Shown here in pieces: positions 1 to 9,534 of a DNA stretch of 64,000 nucleotides (within the stretch, counting starts at the first letter, position 1; every line of letters starts with the position of its first letter). The DNA lies in the NCBI GenBank assembly GCA_052400685.1, contig JBQTGJ010000002.1; one strand, given 5' to 3'. The notes under the pieces were generated by a model. It did no database searches. It worked only from the letters and a program-made list of their open reading frames with translations, and had not been told where the DNA came from. The position numbers and the translations under genes are program-made. Origin of the DNA: CAZHHH01 sp052400685. GTDB taxonomy: Bacteria > Bacteroidota > Bacteroidia > Bacteroidales > Marinilabiliaceae.

Positions 1-86
1 ACATGTTCCTTTATTCTACCTACTTTCTAGTTGGAATCCTCATTGTAGCGATTCTTTACTCTGAAGTGTCAAGAATTTTCCGCTAA
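1..86 (+). CDS. C-terminal end of a small membrane protein (partial, cut by window edge)
   Basis: The frame ending with TAA at 84-86 is open to the left edge and encodes a hydrophobic tail (MFLYSTYFLVGILIVAILYS) followed by a short charged end, SEVSRIFR. This looks like a last transmembrane helix with a cytoplasmic tail. It lies 62 bp upstream of two exbD genes on the same strand. Bacteroidota TonB-energising operons usually run exbB, a small membrane protein of unknown role, exbD, exbD, so this is probably that third gene. Too little is visible to identify it further. Confidence 0.55.
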   Translation, partial: MFLYSTYFLVGILIVAILYSEVSRIFR

Positions 87-148
87 AAAGAGAAAAACGG
101 ACAGTATACAGGACTGCCCCTGTAACACTTATAAAACAAAAGTAATCT

Positions 149-727
149 ATGTCTAAAAGAGCAATACCGGAAATCAATGCAGGGTCAATGGCCGACATCG
201 CGTTTCTATTGCTGATCTTCTTTTTGATGACCACGACCATGGATACAGATACAGGTCTGGCACGTATGTTGCCACCGCCACTCCCGGATACAGAGGATAC
301 ACCTCCTCCAATTCGGGAACGTAACGTATTCGAGGTTCTGATTAATGCCAACAACCAGTTGCTTGTTGAAAAGCAACCGATGGCATTACAAGACTTAAGA
401 GAAGCGGCAAAGGAATTCATTGAAAATCCAGCAAACCTTGCAACGCTTCCTGAAAAGGAAGAAATTGAGGTTCCTTTCTTTGGTGTCATTCCGGTCACCA
501 AAAATGCAGTTATTTCACTGCAAAACGACCGGGGAACTCAATACCAGACTTATCTTGCTGTTCAAAATGAACTTCAGGCAGCCTATAACGAATTACGTGA
601 CGAATTGGCTAAAAAGAAGTTCAACAAAACATTCAGTGAGTTGGATGAGGAACAACAGGATGCGATCAGAGATATTTATCCACAAAAAATATCTGAAGCA
701 GAACCACGTAACGTAGGAGGAAACTAG
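149..727 (+). CDS. exbD: ExbD/TolR-family biopolymer transport protein
   Basis: 192 residues. ExbD is part of the inner-membrane proton channel (with ExbB) that energises TonB and outer-membrane nutrient uptake. A short cytoplasmic N terminus is followed by one transmembrane helix at about residues 14-34, with the family's membrane aspartate at D16 (MADIAFLLLIFFLMTTT). A proline-rich linker and a periplasmic domain follow. The periplasmic part is longer than the roughly 140 residues of classical ExbD and ends in a Lys/Glu-rich helix (about residues 140-190). The next exbD starts one base after the stop, so the two are co-translated. No strong Shine-Dalgarno site is visible. Confidence 0.88.
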   Translation: MSKRAIPEINAGSMADIAFLLLIFFLMTTTMDTDTGLARMLPPPLPDTEDTPPPIRERNVFEVLINANNQLLVEKQPMALQDLREAAKEFIENPANLATLPEKEEIEVPFFGVIPVTKNAVISLQNDRGTQYQTYLAVQNELQAAYNELRDELAKKKFNKTFSELDEEQQDAIRDIYPQKISEAEPRNVGGN

Positions 728-728
728 A

Positions 729-1208
729 ATGGCAAAATTCAGAAAGAAAAAAGGAAACAGTTTACCGGCTCTTAACACAGCCTCACTGCCCGATATCGTC
801 TTCATGTTGCTGTTCTTCTTTATGACAACTACAACCATGAAAGAGGTGGAGATGAAAGTGATGATTAAATCCCCGGAAGCAACAGAAGTGGCTAAACTGG
901 AGAAAAAATCATTGGTTACATACATCTATGTGGGTGTTCCAATGCGTCAATACCAAAGCAAATTTGGTTCTGAACCGCGCATACAGCTAAACGACCAATT
1001 CGCAACTGTGAGCGATATCCAAAGTTACATTGTACAGGAAAGAGAGTTGATGAAAGAAAATGATCGCCCATTAATGCAGGTCTCTATTAAAGCAGACTAT
1101 GACTGTCCGATGGGTGTAATCACCGATATTAAGCAAGCACTAAGACGTGCACAAGCTTTAAAAATCAATTACTCATCCCGGGCAACTGACAAACTGGCCT
1201 TTAATTAA
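729..1208 (+). CDS. exbD: ExbD/TolR-family biopolymer transport protein, second copy
   Basis: 159 residues. Lys/Arg-rich N terminus, one transmembrane helix at about residues 20-40 carrying the channel aspartate D22 (SLPDIVFMLLFFFMTTTT), then a periplasmic domain. It begins one base after the preceding exbD stop and is followed by a strong terminator, so it ends the operon. The two ExbDs are too different to be a recent duplication. Paired ExbDs with distinct periplasmic domains are common in Bacteroidota and may form heteromeric complexes (family knowledge). Confidence 0.88.
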   Translation: MAKFRKKKGNSLPALNTASLPDIVFMLLFFFMTTTTMKEVEMKVMIKSPEATEVAKLEKKSLVTYIYVGVPMRQYQSKFGSEPRIQLNDQFATVSDIQSYIVQERELMKENDRPLMQVSIKADYDCPMGVITDIKQALRRAQALKINYSSRATDKLAFN

Positions 1209-1227
1209 TAATAAAGGACTGAGCATA

Positions 1228-1262
1228 AAAAAAGCTGTTTCGAAAATCGAAACAGCTTTTTT
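1228..1262 (+). terminator. Rho-independent terminator after exbD
   Basis: A perfect 10-bp stem (GCTGTTTCGA, 1234-1243; TCGAAACAGC, 1247-1256) with an AAA loop is flanked by an A-run on the left and T7 on the right. It can work in both directions and separates exbD from the convergent leuS. Confidence 0.9.
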
Positions 1263-1306
1263 TGTGCTCACGTGGTAATGCCCTTTCAGGCAATTACCAC
1301 GTATTA

Positions 1307-4090
1307 CTAAAGTACAATATTTATAATTTTACCCTGAACAACAATCACCTTCTTCACCGATTTACCATCGATCCATTTCTGAGCCTGCTCGTTTTCAAGT
1401 ACAGCTTTCTGGATATCCGGGGCTTTCATTTCAGCCGGCAATTCCAGTTTAAACCGCATCTTACCATTAAAAGAAACAGGATACAACACCGAGTTTTCCA
1501 CCAAATAATCGGCCTTAAACTCAGGCCATTCAGCATCACAAACAGAGGTGTCATTTCCCAGTTTGTGCCAAAGTTCTTCGGCAATATGAGGTGCAAAAGG
1601 TGTTAAAAGAATCACCAAAGGTTCCAGAATGGCCCGCTTATGGCATTTTAAATCATTCAGTTCATTCACACAAATCATAAATGAACTAACGGCTGTGTTA
1701 AACGAAAAACGCTCCACATCGTTGGCGGTTTTCTGAATGGTGCGATGCAACACTTTTAACTCGTCAGCAGTTGGTTTCTCGTCGGTTATGATCAAGCCTC
1801 CCTCACGGTCAAAAAACAGGCGCCATACCTTACGCAAAAATTTATGGACACCGTCAATTCCATTGGTATCCCATGGTTTGGATTGCTCCAGCGGGCCGAG
1901 GAACATTTCGTACAGACGCAATGTATCGGCGCCATAATCGGCCACAATGGTATCAGGATTCACCACGTTGTACATTGATTTCGACATCTTCTCAACGGCC
2001 CAGCCACAAATATATTTGCCATCTTCAAGAATAAATTCCGCATTCTTATACTCCGGATTCCAGTTTCTGAAAGCTTCCAGATCCAGAATATCGTTGTGCA
2101 CAATATTGACATCCACGTGCACCTCAATGGTATCGTATTGGTCCTTTAAGTTAAGCGAAACGAATTTATTTGACGCTTTAATGCGATAAACATAATTGGA
2201 ACGTCCCTGTATCATACCCTGGTTAACCAGTTTCTTAAAAGGCTCATCTTTACAAACCAGTCCCATGTCAAACAAAAACTTATTCCAGAAGCGGGAATAA
2301 ACAAGGTGCCCGGTAGCATGTTCGGTTCCTCCTATATACAAATCGACATCCTGCCAATAATTATTCGCCTCGGGACTAACCAGCATTTCATTGTTATGCG
2401 GGTCCATATACCGCAAATAGTAAGCAGATGAGCCTGCAAAACCCGGCATTGTATTGACCTCAATGGGATAACCATCTTTTGTTTGCCAGTTATTGGCACG
2501 CGCCAATGGCGGCTCCCCTTTTTCAGTCGGGAGATATTTATCAACCTCAGGAAGCTGAAGCGGCAGATCGTCAACGCTCAGCATGTAAGGCATCCCATCT
2601 TTATAATAAACCGGGAATGGCTCACCCCAATAACGCTGACGGCTAAAAATAGCATCACGCAATCGATAATTAACCTTAACGCACCCGATTCCCTTTTCTT
2701 CGATATACTTTTTGGTTTTGGCAATGGCCTCCGCAACAGAAAGACCGTTTAAAAAACCGGAATTAATCAGAGTTCCTTCTTTGGAATCAATGGAATCGTT
2801 CCAGCCAGAGGTGTCAGCAGGTTCCTCTCCCTCCGGCACAACCACTTGCGGAACAGGCAGATTAAAGGTGCGCGCAAAGGCAAAGTCACGGCTGTCGTGT
2901 GCCGGCACCGCCATTATTGCACCCGTTCCGTATCCTGCAAGCACGTAATCACTAATCCATACAGGAATTTCTTCGTTGGTCAGAGGGTTGATGGCATAGG
3001 CACCGGTAAAAACGCCGGTCACTTTTTTCACCTCAGCCTGTCGCTCCCGCTCGGTACGTTTTTTGGTTTGTTCAAGATAAGCATCAACCTCCGCTTTCTG
3101 TTCAGGAACGGTGATCAGCGGAACCAACTCACTTTCGGGCGCCAACACCATAAAAGTAACGCCAAAAACCGTATCGGCCCGCGTCGTAAAAATTTTCATC
3201 TCAACGGAGGAATCTTTAACCTTGAAGATCATTTCTGCCCCTTCAGACCGTCCGATCCAGTTGCGTTGAATCTCTTTTAAAGAATCACTCCAATCAATGG
3301 CGTCCAGGCCGCGTAATAACCTTTCGGCATAGGCCGAAACACGCAGTAACCACTGACGCATGCGCTTCTGCTCAACGGGATATCCGCCCCGCTCGCTGAA
3401 ACCATCCTTAACCTCATCGTTGGCCAGCACCGTTCCCAATGCCGGGCACCAATTTACCATTGTATCGGCCAGATAGGCCAACCGATAGTTCAACAAAACT
3501 TCCTGCTGCTGCCGTTCCGTTTTATTGTTCCAGTCATCGGCGGTAAACGACAACATCTCAGTCTGTGCAGCATTAATCCCCGATGTGCCATTTTTTTCAA
3601 ACCGCTCAACCAGACTCGATATTGGAAGTGCCTTATCGGCATCGTTGTCATAATAATGCTCAAATAACTGAATAAAGACCCACTGCGTCCATTTATAATA
3701 TTCGGGATCGCACGTCTTAACCTGACGGCTCCAATCGTATGAAAAACCTATTTTATCGAGTTGTTCACGGTAACGCGCTATATTTTTTTCGGTTGTCACA
3801 GCCGGATGCTGCCCCGTTTGGATGGCATATTGCTCGGCCGGCAGGCCATAAGCATCGTATCCCATGGGGTGCAATACATTAAAACCATTCAACCGTTTGT
3901 AACGACTATAAATATCAGACGCAATATATCCCAGCGGATGGCCTACATGTAATCCGGCACCAGAAGGATATGGAAACATATCCAACACATAAAATTTAGG
4001 GCGGGACGAATCAACCTCTACCTTATAGGTATTGTGATCAATCCAGTACTGTTGCCACTTCTGTTCTATTTCCTTAAAATTGTATTCCAT
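1307..4090 (-). CDS. leuS: Leucyl-tRNA synthetase
   Basis: 927 residues. Charges tRNA-Leu with leucine in the cytoplasm. It has the class I HIGH-type motif HVGH at residues 48-51 (after PYPSGAGL), the inserted CP1 editing domain in the first half, with GYGTGAIMAVPAHDSRD as the conserved editing-site segment, and the KMSKS loop at about residue 700 (EKMSKSMYN). An anticodon-binding helical region and a short C-terminal domain follow. It is slightly longer than the E. coli enzyme (860), which is usual for Bacteroidota. It stands alone and is convergent with the exbD operon. Confidence 0.97.
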   Translation of the reverse strand: MEYNFKEIEQKWQQYWIDHNTYKVEVDSSRPKFYVLDMFPYPSGAGLHVGHPLGYIASDIYSRYKRLNGFNVLHPMGYDAYGLPAEQYAIQTGQHPAVTTEKNIARYREQLDKIGFSYDWSRQVKTCDPEYYKWTQWVFIQLFEHYYDNDADKALPISSLVERFEKNGTSGINAAQTEMLSFTADDWNNKTERQQQEVLLNYRLAYLADTMVNWCPALGTVLANDEVKDGFSERGGYPVEQKRMRQWLLRVSAYAERLLRGLDAIDWSDSLKEIQRNWIGRSEGAEMIFKVKDSSVEMKIFTTRADTVFGVTFMVLAPESELVPLITVPEQKAEVDAYLEQTKKRTERERQAEVKKVTGVFTGAYAINPLTNEEIPVWISDYVLAGYGTGAIMAVPAHDSRDFAFARTFNLPVPQVVVPEGEEPADTSGWNDSIDSKEGTLINSGFLNGLSVAEAIAKTKKYIEEKGIGCVKVNYRLRDAIFSRQRYWGEPFPVYYKDGMPYMLSVDDLPLQLPEVDKYLPTEKGEPPLARANNWQTKDGYPIEVNTMPGFAGSSAYYLRYMDPHNNEMLVSPEANNYWQDVDLYIGGTEHATGHLVYSRFWNKFLFDMGLVCKDEPFKKLVNQGMIQGRSNYVYRIKASNKFVSLNLKDQYDTIEVHVDVNIVHNDILDLEAFRNWNPEYKNAEFILEDGKYICGWAVEKMSKSMYNVVNPDTIVADYGADTLRLYEMFLGPLEQSKPWDTNGIDGVHKFLRKVWRLFFDREGGLIITDEKPTADELKVLHRTIQKTANDVERFSFNTAVSSFMICVNELNDLKCHKRAILEPLVILLTPFAPHIAEELWHKLGNDTSVCDAEWPEFKADYLVENSVLYPVSFNGKMRFKLELPAEMKAPDIQKAVLENEQAQKWIDGKSVKKVIVVQGKIINIVL

Positions 4091-4287
4091 AACCGGTTAT
4101 ATTGTCTATTTTTATTCAATTATTAACAAACGGAATATTCACAACAATTCAGATTAAAAAAAAGAATTAAGTCGGAGATTTTCAAATATTTCAACGTTGC
4201 TGTGAACCTGCAAATTTAAAAAAAGTTTTTCAATCAACACGGGCAATGCCACGACAAGTGGCTGCTTTAAACCAAAACAAAGAAATA

Positions 4288-5184
4288 ATGACTTTGCAAG
4301 AACTTAACAATCAGTTTTCAATATCAGAGACAATCGTGTTTGAGGAAGAAAACGGACTAAAAGTAGCCGCGATAGCCAACCATTACGCCACTGCCATCAT
4401 CTCGTTGTATGGCGGACAAATACTCTCATTTAAACCTCACGATAAAAAAGAAGTTTTATTTGTGAGCAGCCTGTCCGATTTTGAAGAAGGGAAAGCTATC
4501 CGTGGGGGTATTCCGCTGTGTTTCCCGTGGTTCGGAACACAACAAGATGCCCCTTCCCACCCAAAACATGGATTAGCCAGGTTGATGAACTGGACCGTTA
4601 AGTCGGCAGAACAACTGGTTGACGGCGCCAGCAGGTTGGTTCTTTCTCTAACCGATAATGCACAATCGCGTCAATGGTGGCCCTATGCCTTCGGCACTGA
4701 AATTGAATTTATTATTGGAAAGGAACTAACGGTGAAATGGCACATTCAAAACAATGATAATAAACCATTCACCTTCACCAGTGCGCTTCACTCCTATTTT
4801 AACATCGGCGACATCAATAAAATAAAGGTAACCGGATTAGAAAACGTCCCGTATCTGGAAGAAATAAGATCAGAAGAGCCATTTGCAGGCGAGCTGCACG
4901 CCATAACAATTGAACGTGAAGTAGATCGCATATACAGTGACACGGAAGCCAGTTGTACCATTATTGACGAAACGTTGCAACGCCAGATATCAATTAACAA
5001 AAACGGCAGCCGCAGCACCGTAGTCTGGAATCCCTGGTCGGAAGTGGCCGCTGGCATGCCGGATTTGGGAAATCAGGATTATCTGCATTTCATTTGTGTT
5101 GAGACAGCCAATGTTCTGCACAACGCCATCACGCTTGAGCCAGCCTCATTGTTCGTCATGAGTTTGCGTATTACCGCCCAATAA
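4288..5184 (+). CDS. D-hexose-6-phosphate mutarotase-like (aldose 1-epimerase superfamily)
   Basis: 298 residues from the ATG at 4288. An upstream in-frame ATG at 4246 would add 14 residues with no family-like sequence. The protein resembles the YeaD branch of the galactose-mutarotase fold, which interconverts alpha and beta anomers of glucose-6-phosphate. Visible landmarks are GGIPLCFPWFG (sugar-phosphate site), HPKHGLAR with the catalytic-type His, FTSALHSYFNIGD with the second conserved His, and a late VVWNPW segment. No signal peptide is seen, so it is cytosolic. It is followed by tRNA-Arg on the same strand. Confidence 0.8.
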   Translation: MTLQELNNQFSISETIVFEEENGLKVAAIANHYATAIISLYGGQILSFKPHDKKEVLFVSSLSDFEEGKAIRGGIPLCFPWFGTQQDAPSHPKHGLARLMNWTVKSAEQLVDGASRLVLSLTDNAQSRQWWPYAFGTEIEFIIGKELTVKWHIQNNDNKPFTFTSALHSYFNIGDINKIKVTGLENVPYLEEIRSEEPFAGELHAITIEREVDRIYSDTEASCTIIDETLQRQISINKNGSRSTVVWNPWSEVAAGMPDLGNQDYLHFICVETANVLHNAITLEPASLFVMSLRITAQ

Positions 5185-5195
5185 TATGAGAAAAC

Positions 5196-5228
5196 ATTGG
5201 AGCAATTTAAGAAATTTGACTATTTTCG
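5196..5228 (+). promoter_or_regulatory. Probable Bacteroidota sigma-ABfr promoter for tRNA-Arg
   Basis: TATTTTCG at 5221-5228 fits the Bacteroidota -7 box TAnnTTTG with one mismatch. ATTG at 5196-5199 lies 21 bp upstream as a -33-like element. The tRNA 5' end follows 15 bp after the -7 box. Confidence 0.45.
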
Positions 5229-5243
5229 CAGTCTGAAATAACC

Positions 5244-5315
5244 GGTCCCGTAGTTCAATGGATAGAATGTCAGATTCCGGTTCTGATGATATGGGTTCGA
5301 ATCCCGTCGGGATCA
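5244..5315 (+). tRNA. tRNA-Arg (anticodon CCG)
   Basis: A full cloverleaf can be folded by hand. Acceptor 5244-5250 pairs with 5308-5314 (one G-U). D arm is GTTC/GAAT. Anticodon stem TCAGA/TCTGA encloses TTCCGGT, with anticodon CCG at 5277-5279. The T arm has loop TTCGAAT, and the discriminator base is A5315. The 3' CCA is not encoded (CAA follows), as is usual in Bacteroidota. It reads CGG codons. Confidence 0.95.
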
Positions 5316-5316
5316 C

Positions 5317-5356
5317 AAAAAAAGGATTTTATCAGAAATGATAGAATCCTTTTTTC
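5317..5356 (+). terminator. Rho-independent terminator after tRNA-Arg
   Basis: An A-run, then AAGGATTTTATCA paired imperfectly with TGATAGAATCCTT, then T6. It starts two bases after the tRNA and so defines a monocistronic tRNA transcript. Confidence 0.8.
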
Positions 5357-5618
5357 ATTCCTCACCATTCAAAATACGGACAACGAAACAAAAAAGGCGC
5401 CGAAGTGCCGACCTCTTCGGCTCTGTTTTAATCGTAAACTAAACGGACTTGCTTTAAAGGTCCATACACAAAGTTGCAGCCAAATTCAAACATGAAGGAT
5501 GCAATTTCCGGTTATTTATCTTCCTCCCCTGGTGCTACATTCTATAGTTCGAAAGAATCGGGTTCGGAATTTTGAATCAAGCTACTATAAAAATTAAAAC
5601 TTCAAGCACTTCGAGCTA

Positions 5619-5681
5619 CAGTTGCATTGCTTCAACTTACATTTGCGTTGCTTCAACTTACAATGGGGTTGCTTCCGGTTA
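5619..5681. repeat. Three tandem 21-bp repeats
   Basis: Units at 5619-5639, 5640-5660 and 5661-5681 share the core TTGCTTCAACTTACA; the third is diverged (TTGCTTCCGGTTACA). They lie in a gene-free stretch between tRNA-Arg and the PAS/GAF gene, with no convincing ORF. Confidence 0.75.
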
Positions 5682-5761
5682 CAGAACGAAAACGAAACGC
5701 GGCTTTCCTTGTTCCTGATTTAAAACCCGGACACTAAAAATAAAACCGGCCCTAAGTAGTG

Positions 5762-5897
5762 TTTGTCTATAAAGTCAACTTCTGCGTTGCGCTTGTCATA
5801 AAAACAGTCATTTACGAAAAGTAAACGCCTTGATTTTCATGACTTCGCAAGCCTTGAATTTGAACTTTATATTTTAAACCCTTAGTTTATGGACAGA
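5762..5897 (+). repeat. Dispersed palindromic element, copy A
   Basis: An imperfect ~135-bp palindrome. The arms run from GTCTATAAAGTCAA to TTTATGGACAG and meet at TTTAC-GAAAA-GTAAA (5811-5825). Inner pairing includes GTCAT with ATGAC and TTGCG with CGCAA. It is near-identical to copy E at 16216. Confidence 0.85.
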
Positions 5898-5910
5898 CTC
5901 TAAGTAATGG

Positions 5911-8900
5911 TTACAATTTATTGGAATCATGTAATACCCGTGTTAATACCGCACCCAGGTGCGCCACCATAGCAGAGACACCGGTGTGCCTGCTGTGCGT
6001 CCACTCGATAGGCTCAATGGAAAACAGAATGACCACACCACGACACACGCCATTGTGAATAACCGGATGAGCGGCTGACTTATGAAACGGAGTTCCCAGC
6101 AATACGCCGGTCTGCTCACCCGGTTTATACTTACGGTAAATGATCTCTCCACTTTTCAGGAAATCATCATTATAATTCAGACTTCTAAGATCCCTTATCT
6201 GCGACATAAAATCAGATGTAAGCCCCAGGCTTTGCCTCATGGTAAAAGTGTCAGGCTGTTCCGGATCAGGTAAATAGAATGCCCCGCCCGTAACATCATC
6301 CAGTTTTCTCATGGTGTTCAGAAAAAGCATAATCACCTCATCCAAATCAAGCAAAGCAGCTGCATTAAGCCCAAATTGACGATGTATCAAACCCAACATA
6401 TCATCCCTTCGCCGTTGGGTGATATCGCGAAACTGCCACAAATAGGCAATGACTTTATCATTCATCCTGACAGGGATGAAATCGCGTTCATAAATACGAC
6501 CATCAACAAACTGCAAAACATCATTATACGCCTCAACGTCCTTGGTATACAAACGTTCAATGCGACTCTTGTAACCATCAGGATTAACCAACTGTGCAGA
6601 AATTTCTTCTCTTACAGTTTTAATAGTATCGTCATTTAAATTTTTGTTTGAAACATCAAGATTAAAGAGCTCCAATACCCGCTTATTAAACACCAAAACA
6701 TTGTGAGAACTATCTTCCAGCCACAAGCCCCATTGCAAACTGTCGACCAACGCATTAAACAACCGGTTTGACTTGGCCAAACTCTCAATAAGATTTTTCT
6801 TTTCGGAGATATCCACCTTAATGGCAAGAAAATTATGAATCGTTCCATCATCGTCTTTAACGGGCGAAATGGTTAACTCTTCAAAATACCGCGTTCCATC
6901 TTTGCGTTTATTAATCAATTCTCCTCTCCATACTTCTCCTTGTCGTAAGGTGTTCCACATCTCTTCATAAAAAGCCGGCGTTTGTTCCCCCGAACCTTGC
7001 AATTCGCCAACTTTATGACCTTTCATTTCATTAAAAGAATAGCCCGACAAATCCATGTATTGACGATTGGCCCACACAATATCGCCTTTCATATCAGTCA
7101 AAACCATTGGATAAAAGAACGTATTGAATGCCGTAAGTTGAGCTTTCTGCTCATACTCAGCCTCTTTGTGTCCGGTTAAATCCATCGCTATGGCAAAATA
7201 GAATGCTTTTCCGGGACCGGGAAGATATCCAACCGTCATCATCACAGGAATGACACGTCCGTCTTTGGAACGATAAGCATACTCAATATCATTTTTTGAT
7301 TTAGCATCCCCAAGATAAACCAAAGCTTCAAATTCATTGGAGAATTGTTTTCCCGCAATCATTTGAGCCTCATCAAGAGCCCTCTTCAACGCATCGGGTT
7401 GATGCAAATCGGTGATATGGTATTTACCAACTACCTCAGCCATATTGTATCCCAACAATTCTTCAGCTTTTGGATTAAAAGAAGTAATTAACCCATCCTG
7501 ATTCATGGTAATAACCATAACACCAGATGCTTCAATTACAGCACGATATAACTGGGCCAGCTCATCCTTTTCCCTGGTATGTCGGGCTACTTCCTGCTCC
7601 AAATCATTATTATAGCGGGACAGCCTATCACTCATTTCCTTTTGGCGCACAGCAATCTGGATCAATTGGGCCACATCGGCAACCACTCGCTTATGGTCAT
7701 TCGTAAAATAATGATCTTTTTCAGACAATAAAGTAATCGTGAGATCAGGGAGATCAGTTTGTTTCACGGGTACCATTAAAGCACTGCGAATCCCCCTCTC
7801 AAAAGCATATTTTTCTGCTTCGTTTTTAAGATCGTCAGGACGGAGTTCACGAATAACAATTTCGTCATTCAAAATAGAGATCAAATCTCCGTCGTTAAAG
7901 CTAAATGACGGATAATTCTGTTTTACAACTCCATCAGAAACAAACAGTTTACAAACATTTAACCGTTTAACAGGATCGATTTCGAACAACAAAACATACC
8001 GAGAAGAAATGATCCTGTTAAGTTCAAGAATAACACCCCGAAACAATTCATCTGAATTGTTAAACCGCTCTAGAATGAGCCGCCCCATGGCATGAATCCC
8101 CTTAACATGATTAACAGTTTGCACGAGTCTCAACTCATCCATCTTCTGCTCATGGATATCATTGGCATAAATTAAAACTTTCGAAATATTGCGTTCATCT
8201 CCCAGTAACGGTTGCACTCGTGCATGATACCAACGCTTCTGCTCAAGCAACACCATTTGCCAATCGAACGACGTTGCCCTTCCGGCCACAATGACCTGCC
8301 TGATATTCATCATTATATTATAGGCAGACTCTTCGGGCAGCATCTCATAAATTGATTTTCCGGTCAGCTCACCAGCCGACAAACCAAGCTGCTCATATGC
8401 TACATTGTTACCGTAATGATAAATGCCATCACCATCCAAAATCACCACCACTGCATTGGTACTTTCGAGGATGCTGCGCTGTACTTCCTCCTTTTTCCGA
8501 AGCGAACTATAGGCATTAAAATGTCTGAAAGCACTACCAAAAGCTACCGCCACAAGCTTAAGTATTCCAATTTGAGAATCGGACCAAACTTTGACCTGTT
8601 CCAACGTATTAAAACTTAAAAAGCCAACGACTTTATCGCCCTTAGAAACAGGTATTATTAGCCTTGACTGTGCAGACTGCCCTCCTGACTCCTTCGGCAA
8701 CGAATTCGCTGTTGCACTTATGCTTGTATCAAAAATGACGTCACCAATATTAATTTTGCGCACCCATTCCGGGGATACTGAAAAAGGTGCCATCTGGCGT
8801 TCCTGCATCAATGACTTGACTCCCTCAGCATACCATTCGTGAATAGATGAAAAAGACGCCTCATCGGCATTATAACGAAACAAAGAACAGTAATCAACCT

Positions 8901-9534
8901 GTGTAAAACGGCCCAATTGCCCGAGTGCATAAGAAAAGCTATCATCTAACCCATCGATTGAGAAGCTCAGGAGTCGATTTGAGATATCCACCGCAATTCG
9001 ATTAAGCTGAAGACTTGAATCCAATTCCTCCATTTTACCCATCTGCGGAGAGACATCCTTCATCACCACCATCATATCATAACCTAAGGCGGGCTTGTCA
9101 ATATTGAGTCCTCGCACACAATAGAACCTAACCCAACGTACGCTTTGGTCATTCACATTAACCATACGTAGCGTCTGCTCCATATTAATCTCGTCTTCAC
9201 GCGACAACCAAACGGGGTGCTTATCCTGTCTGATTCTTTTATTATTTTCATCGAAATAGCGCCACGGAAGATCCCAAAAATCAAGTAAGTCGGAAGAATC
9301 ACGTGCCATCCCTAAAAAAGACTCACCAACGGCATTGTACTTTACAATTTCAAATTCGGACAGATAAAAAATACCAACGCCCATTTCATTAAGTAAACCG
9401 GAAACCCTCAACAAATCAGGTTCAATAAAACGCTGACTTCTGTTTTTGGGAAATACATTAAGAACACGTTTCTTAATGCCGGCCACTATTTTTTGCGACT
9501 TCTGAAGAAAACCCAACTCTCTCTTATTTTCCAT
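5911..9534 (-). CDS. Multi-PAS/GAF sensor protein without recognisable output domain
   Basis: 1207 residues from ATG at 9534; the frame extends 29 codons upstream but those residues look non-coding. No transmembrane helices or signal peptide, so cytosolic. Approximate order: PAS-like 40-160, GAF 170-335, PAS 345-465, GAF 475-640, short coiled coil 640-675, PAS 675-805, PAS 815-935, PAS 940-1055, GAF 1065-1200. PAS hallmarks include GLITSFNPKAEELLGY and GDIVWANRQYMDLSGYS, with PAC-like ends such as DISEKK and DITQRR. It ends with the last GAF domain: no HisKA, HATPase, GGDEF, EAL, PP2C or DNA-binding domain is visible. Such proteins normally feed a kinase, so the partner is presumably encoded elsewhere. 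It is the only gene in its transcript, with no two-component partner next to it. Confidence 0.8.
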   Translation of the reverse strand: MENKRELGFLQKSQKIVAGIKKRVLNVFPKNRSQRFIEPDLLRVSGLLNEMGVGIFYLSEFEIVKYNAVGESFLGMARDSSDLLDFWDLPWRYFDENNKRIRQDKHPVWLSREDEINMEQTLRMVNVNDQSVRWVRFYCVRGLNIDKPALGYDMMVVMKDVSPQMGKMEELDSSLQLNRIAVDISNRLLSFSIDGLDDSFSYALGQLGRFTQVDYCSLFRYNADEASFSSIHEWYAEGVKSLMQERQMAPFSVSPEWVRKINIGDVIFDTSISATANSLPKESGGQSAQSRLIIPVSKGDKVVGFLSFNTLEQVKVWSDSQIGILKLVAVAFGSAFRHFNAYSSLRKKEEVQRSILESTNAVVVILDGDGIYHYGNNVAYEQLGLSAGELTGKSIYEMLPEESAYNIMMNIRQVIVAGRATSFDWQMVLLEQKRWYHARVQPLLGDERNISKVLIYANDIHEQKMDELRLVQTVNHVKGIHAMGRLILERFNNSDELFRGVILELNRIISSRYVLLFEIDPVKRLNVCKLFVSDGVVKQNYPSFSFNDGDLISILNDEIVIRELRPDDLKNEAEKYAFERGIRSALMVPVKQTDLPDLTITLLSEKDHYFTNDHKRVVADVAQLIQIAVRQKEMSDRLSRYNNDLEQEVARHTREKDELAQLYRAVIEASGVMVITMNQDGLITSFNPKAEELLGYNMAEVVGKYHITDLHQPDALKRALDEAQMIAGKQFSNEFEALVYLGDAKSKNDIEYAYRSKDGRVIPVMMTVGYLPGPGKAFYFAIAMDLTGHKEAEYEQKAQLTAFNTFFYPMVLTDMKGDIVWANRQYMDLSGYSFNEMKGHKVGELQGSGEQTPAFYEEMWNTLRQGEVWRGELINKRKDGTRYFEELTISPVKDDDGTIHNFLAIKVDISEKKNLIESLAKSNRLFNALVDSLQWGLWLEDSSHNVLVFNKRVLELFNLDVSNKNLNDDTIKTVREEISAQLVNPDGYKSRIERLYTKDVEAYNDVLQFVDGRIYERDFIPVRMNDKVIAYLWQFRDITQRRRDDMLGLIHRQFGLNAAALLDLDEVIMLFLNTMRKLDDVTGGAFYLPDPEQPDTFTMRQSLGLTSDFMSQIRDLRSLNYNDDFLKSGEIIYRKYKPGEQTGVLLGTPFHKSAAHPVIHNGVCRGVVILFSIEPIEWTHSRHTGVSAMVAHLGAVLTRVLHDSNKL

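Larger units (their letters stand above)
5357..5910. other. Gene-free stretch with repeats
   Basis: No credible coding sequence here. It contains the 21-bp tandem repeats and one copy of the dispersed palindromic element just before the 3' end of the PAS/GAF gene. Short GC-rich inverted segments around 5398-5430 do not form a clear terminator. Confidence 0.6.
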
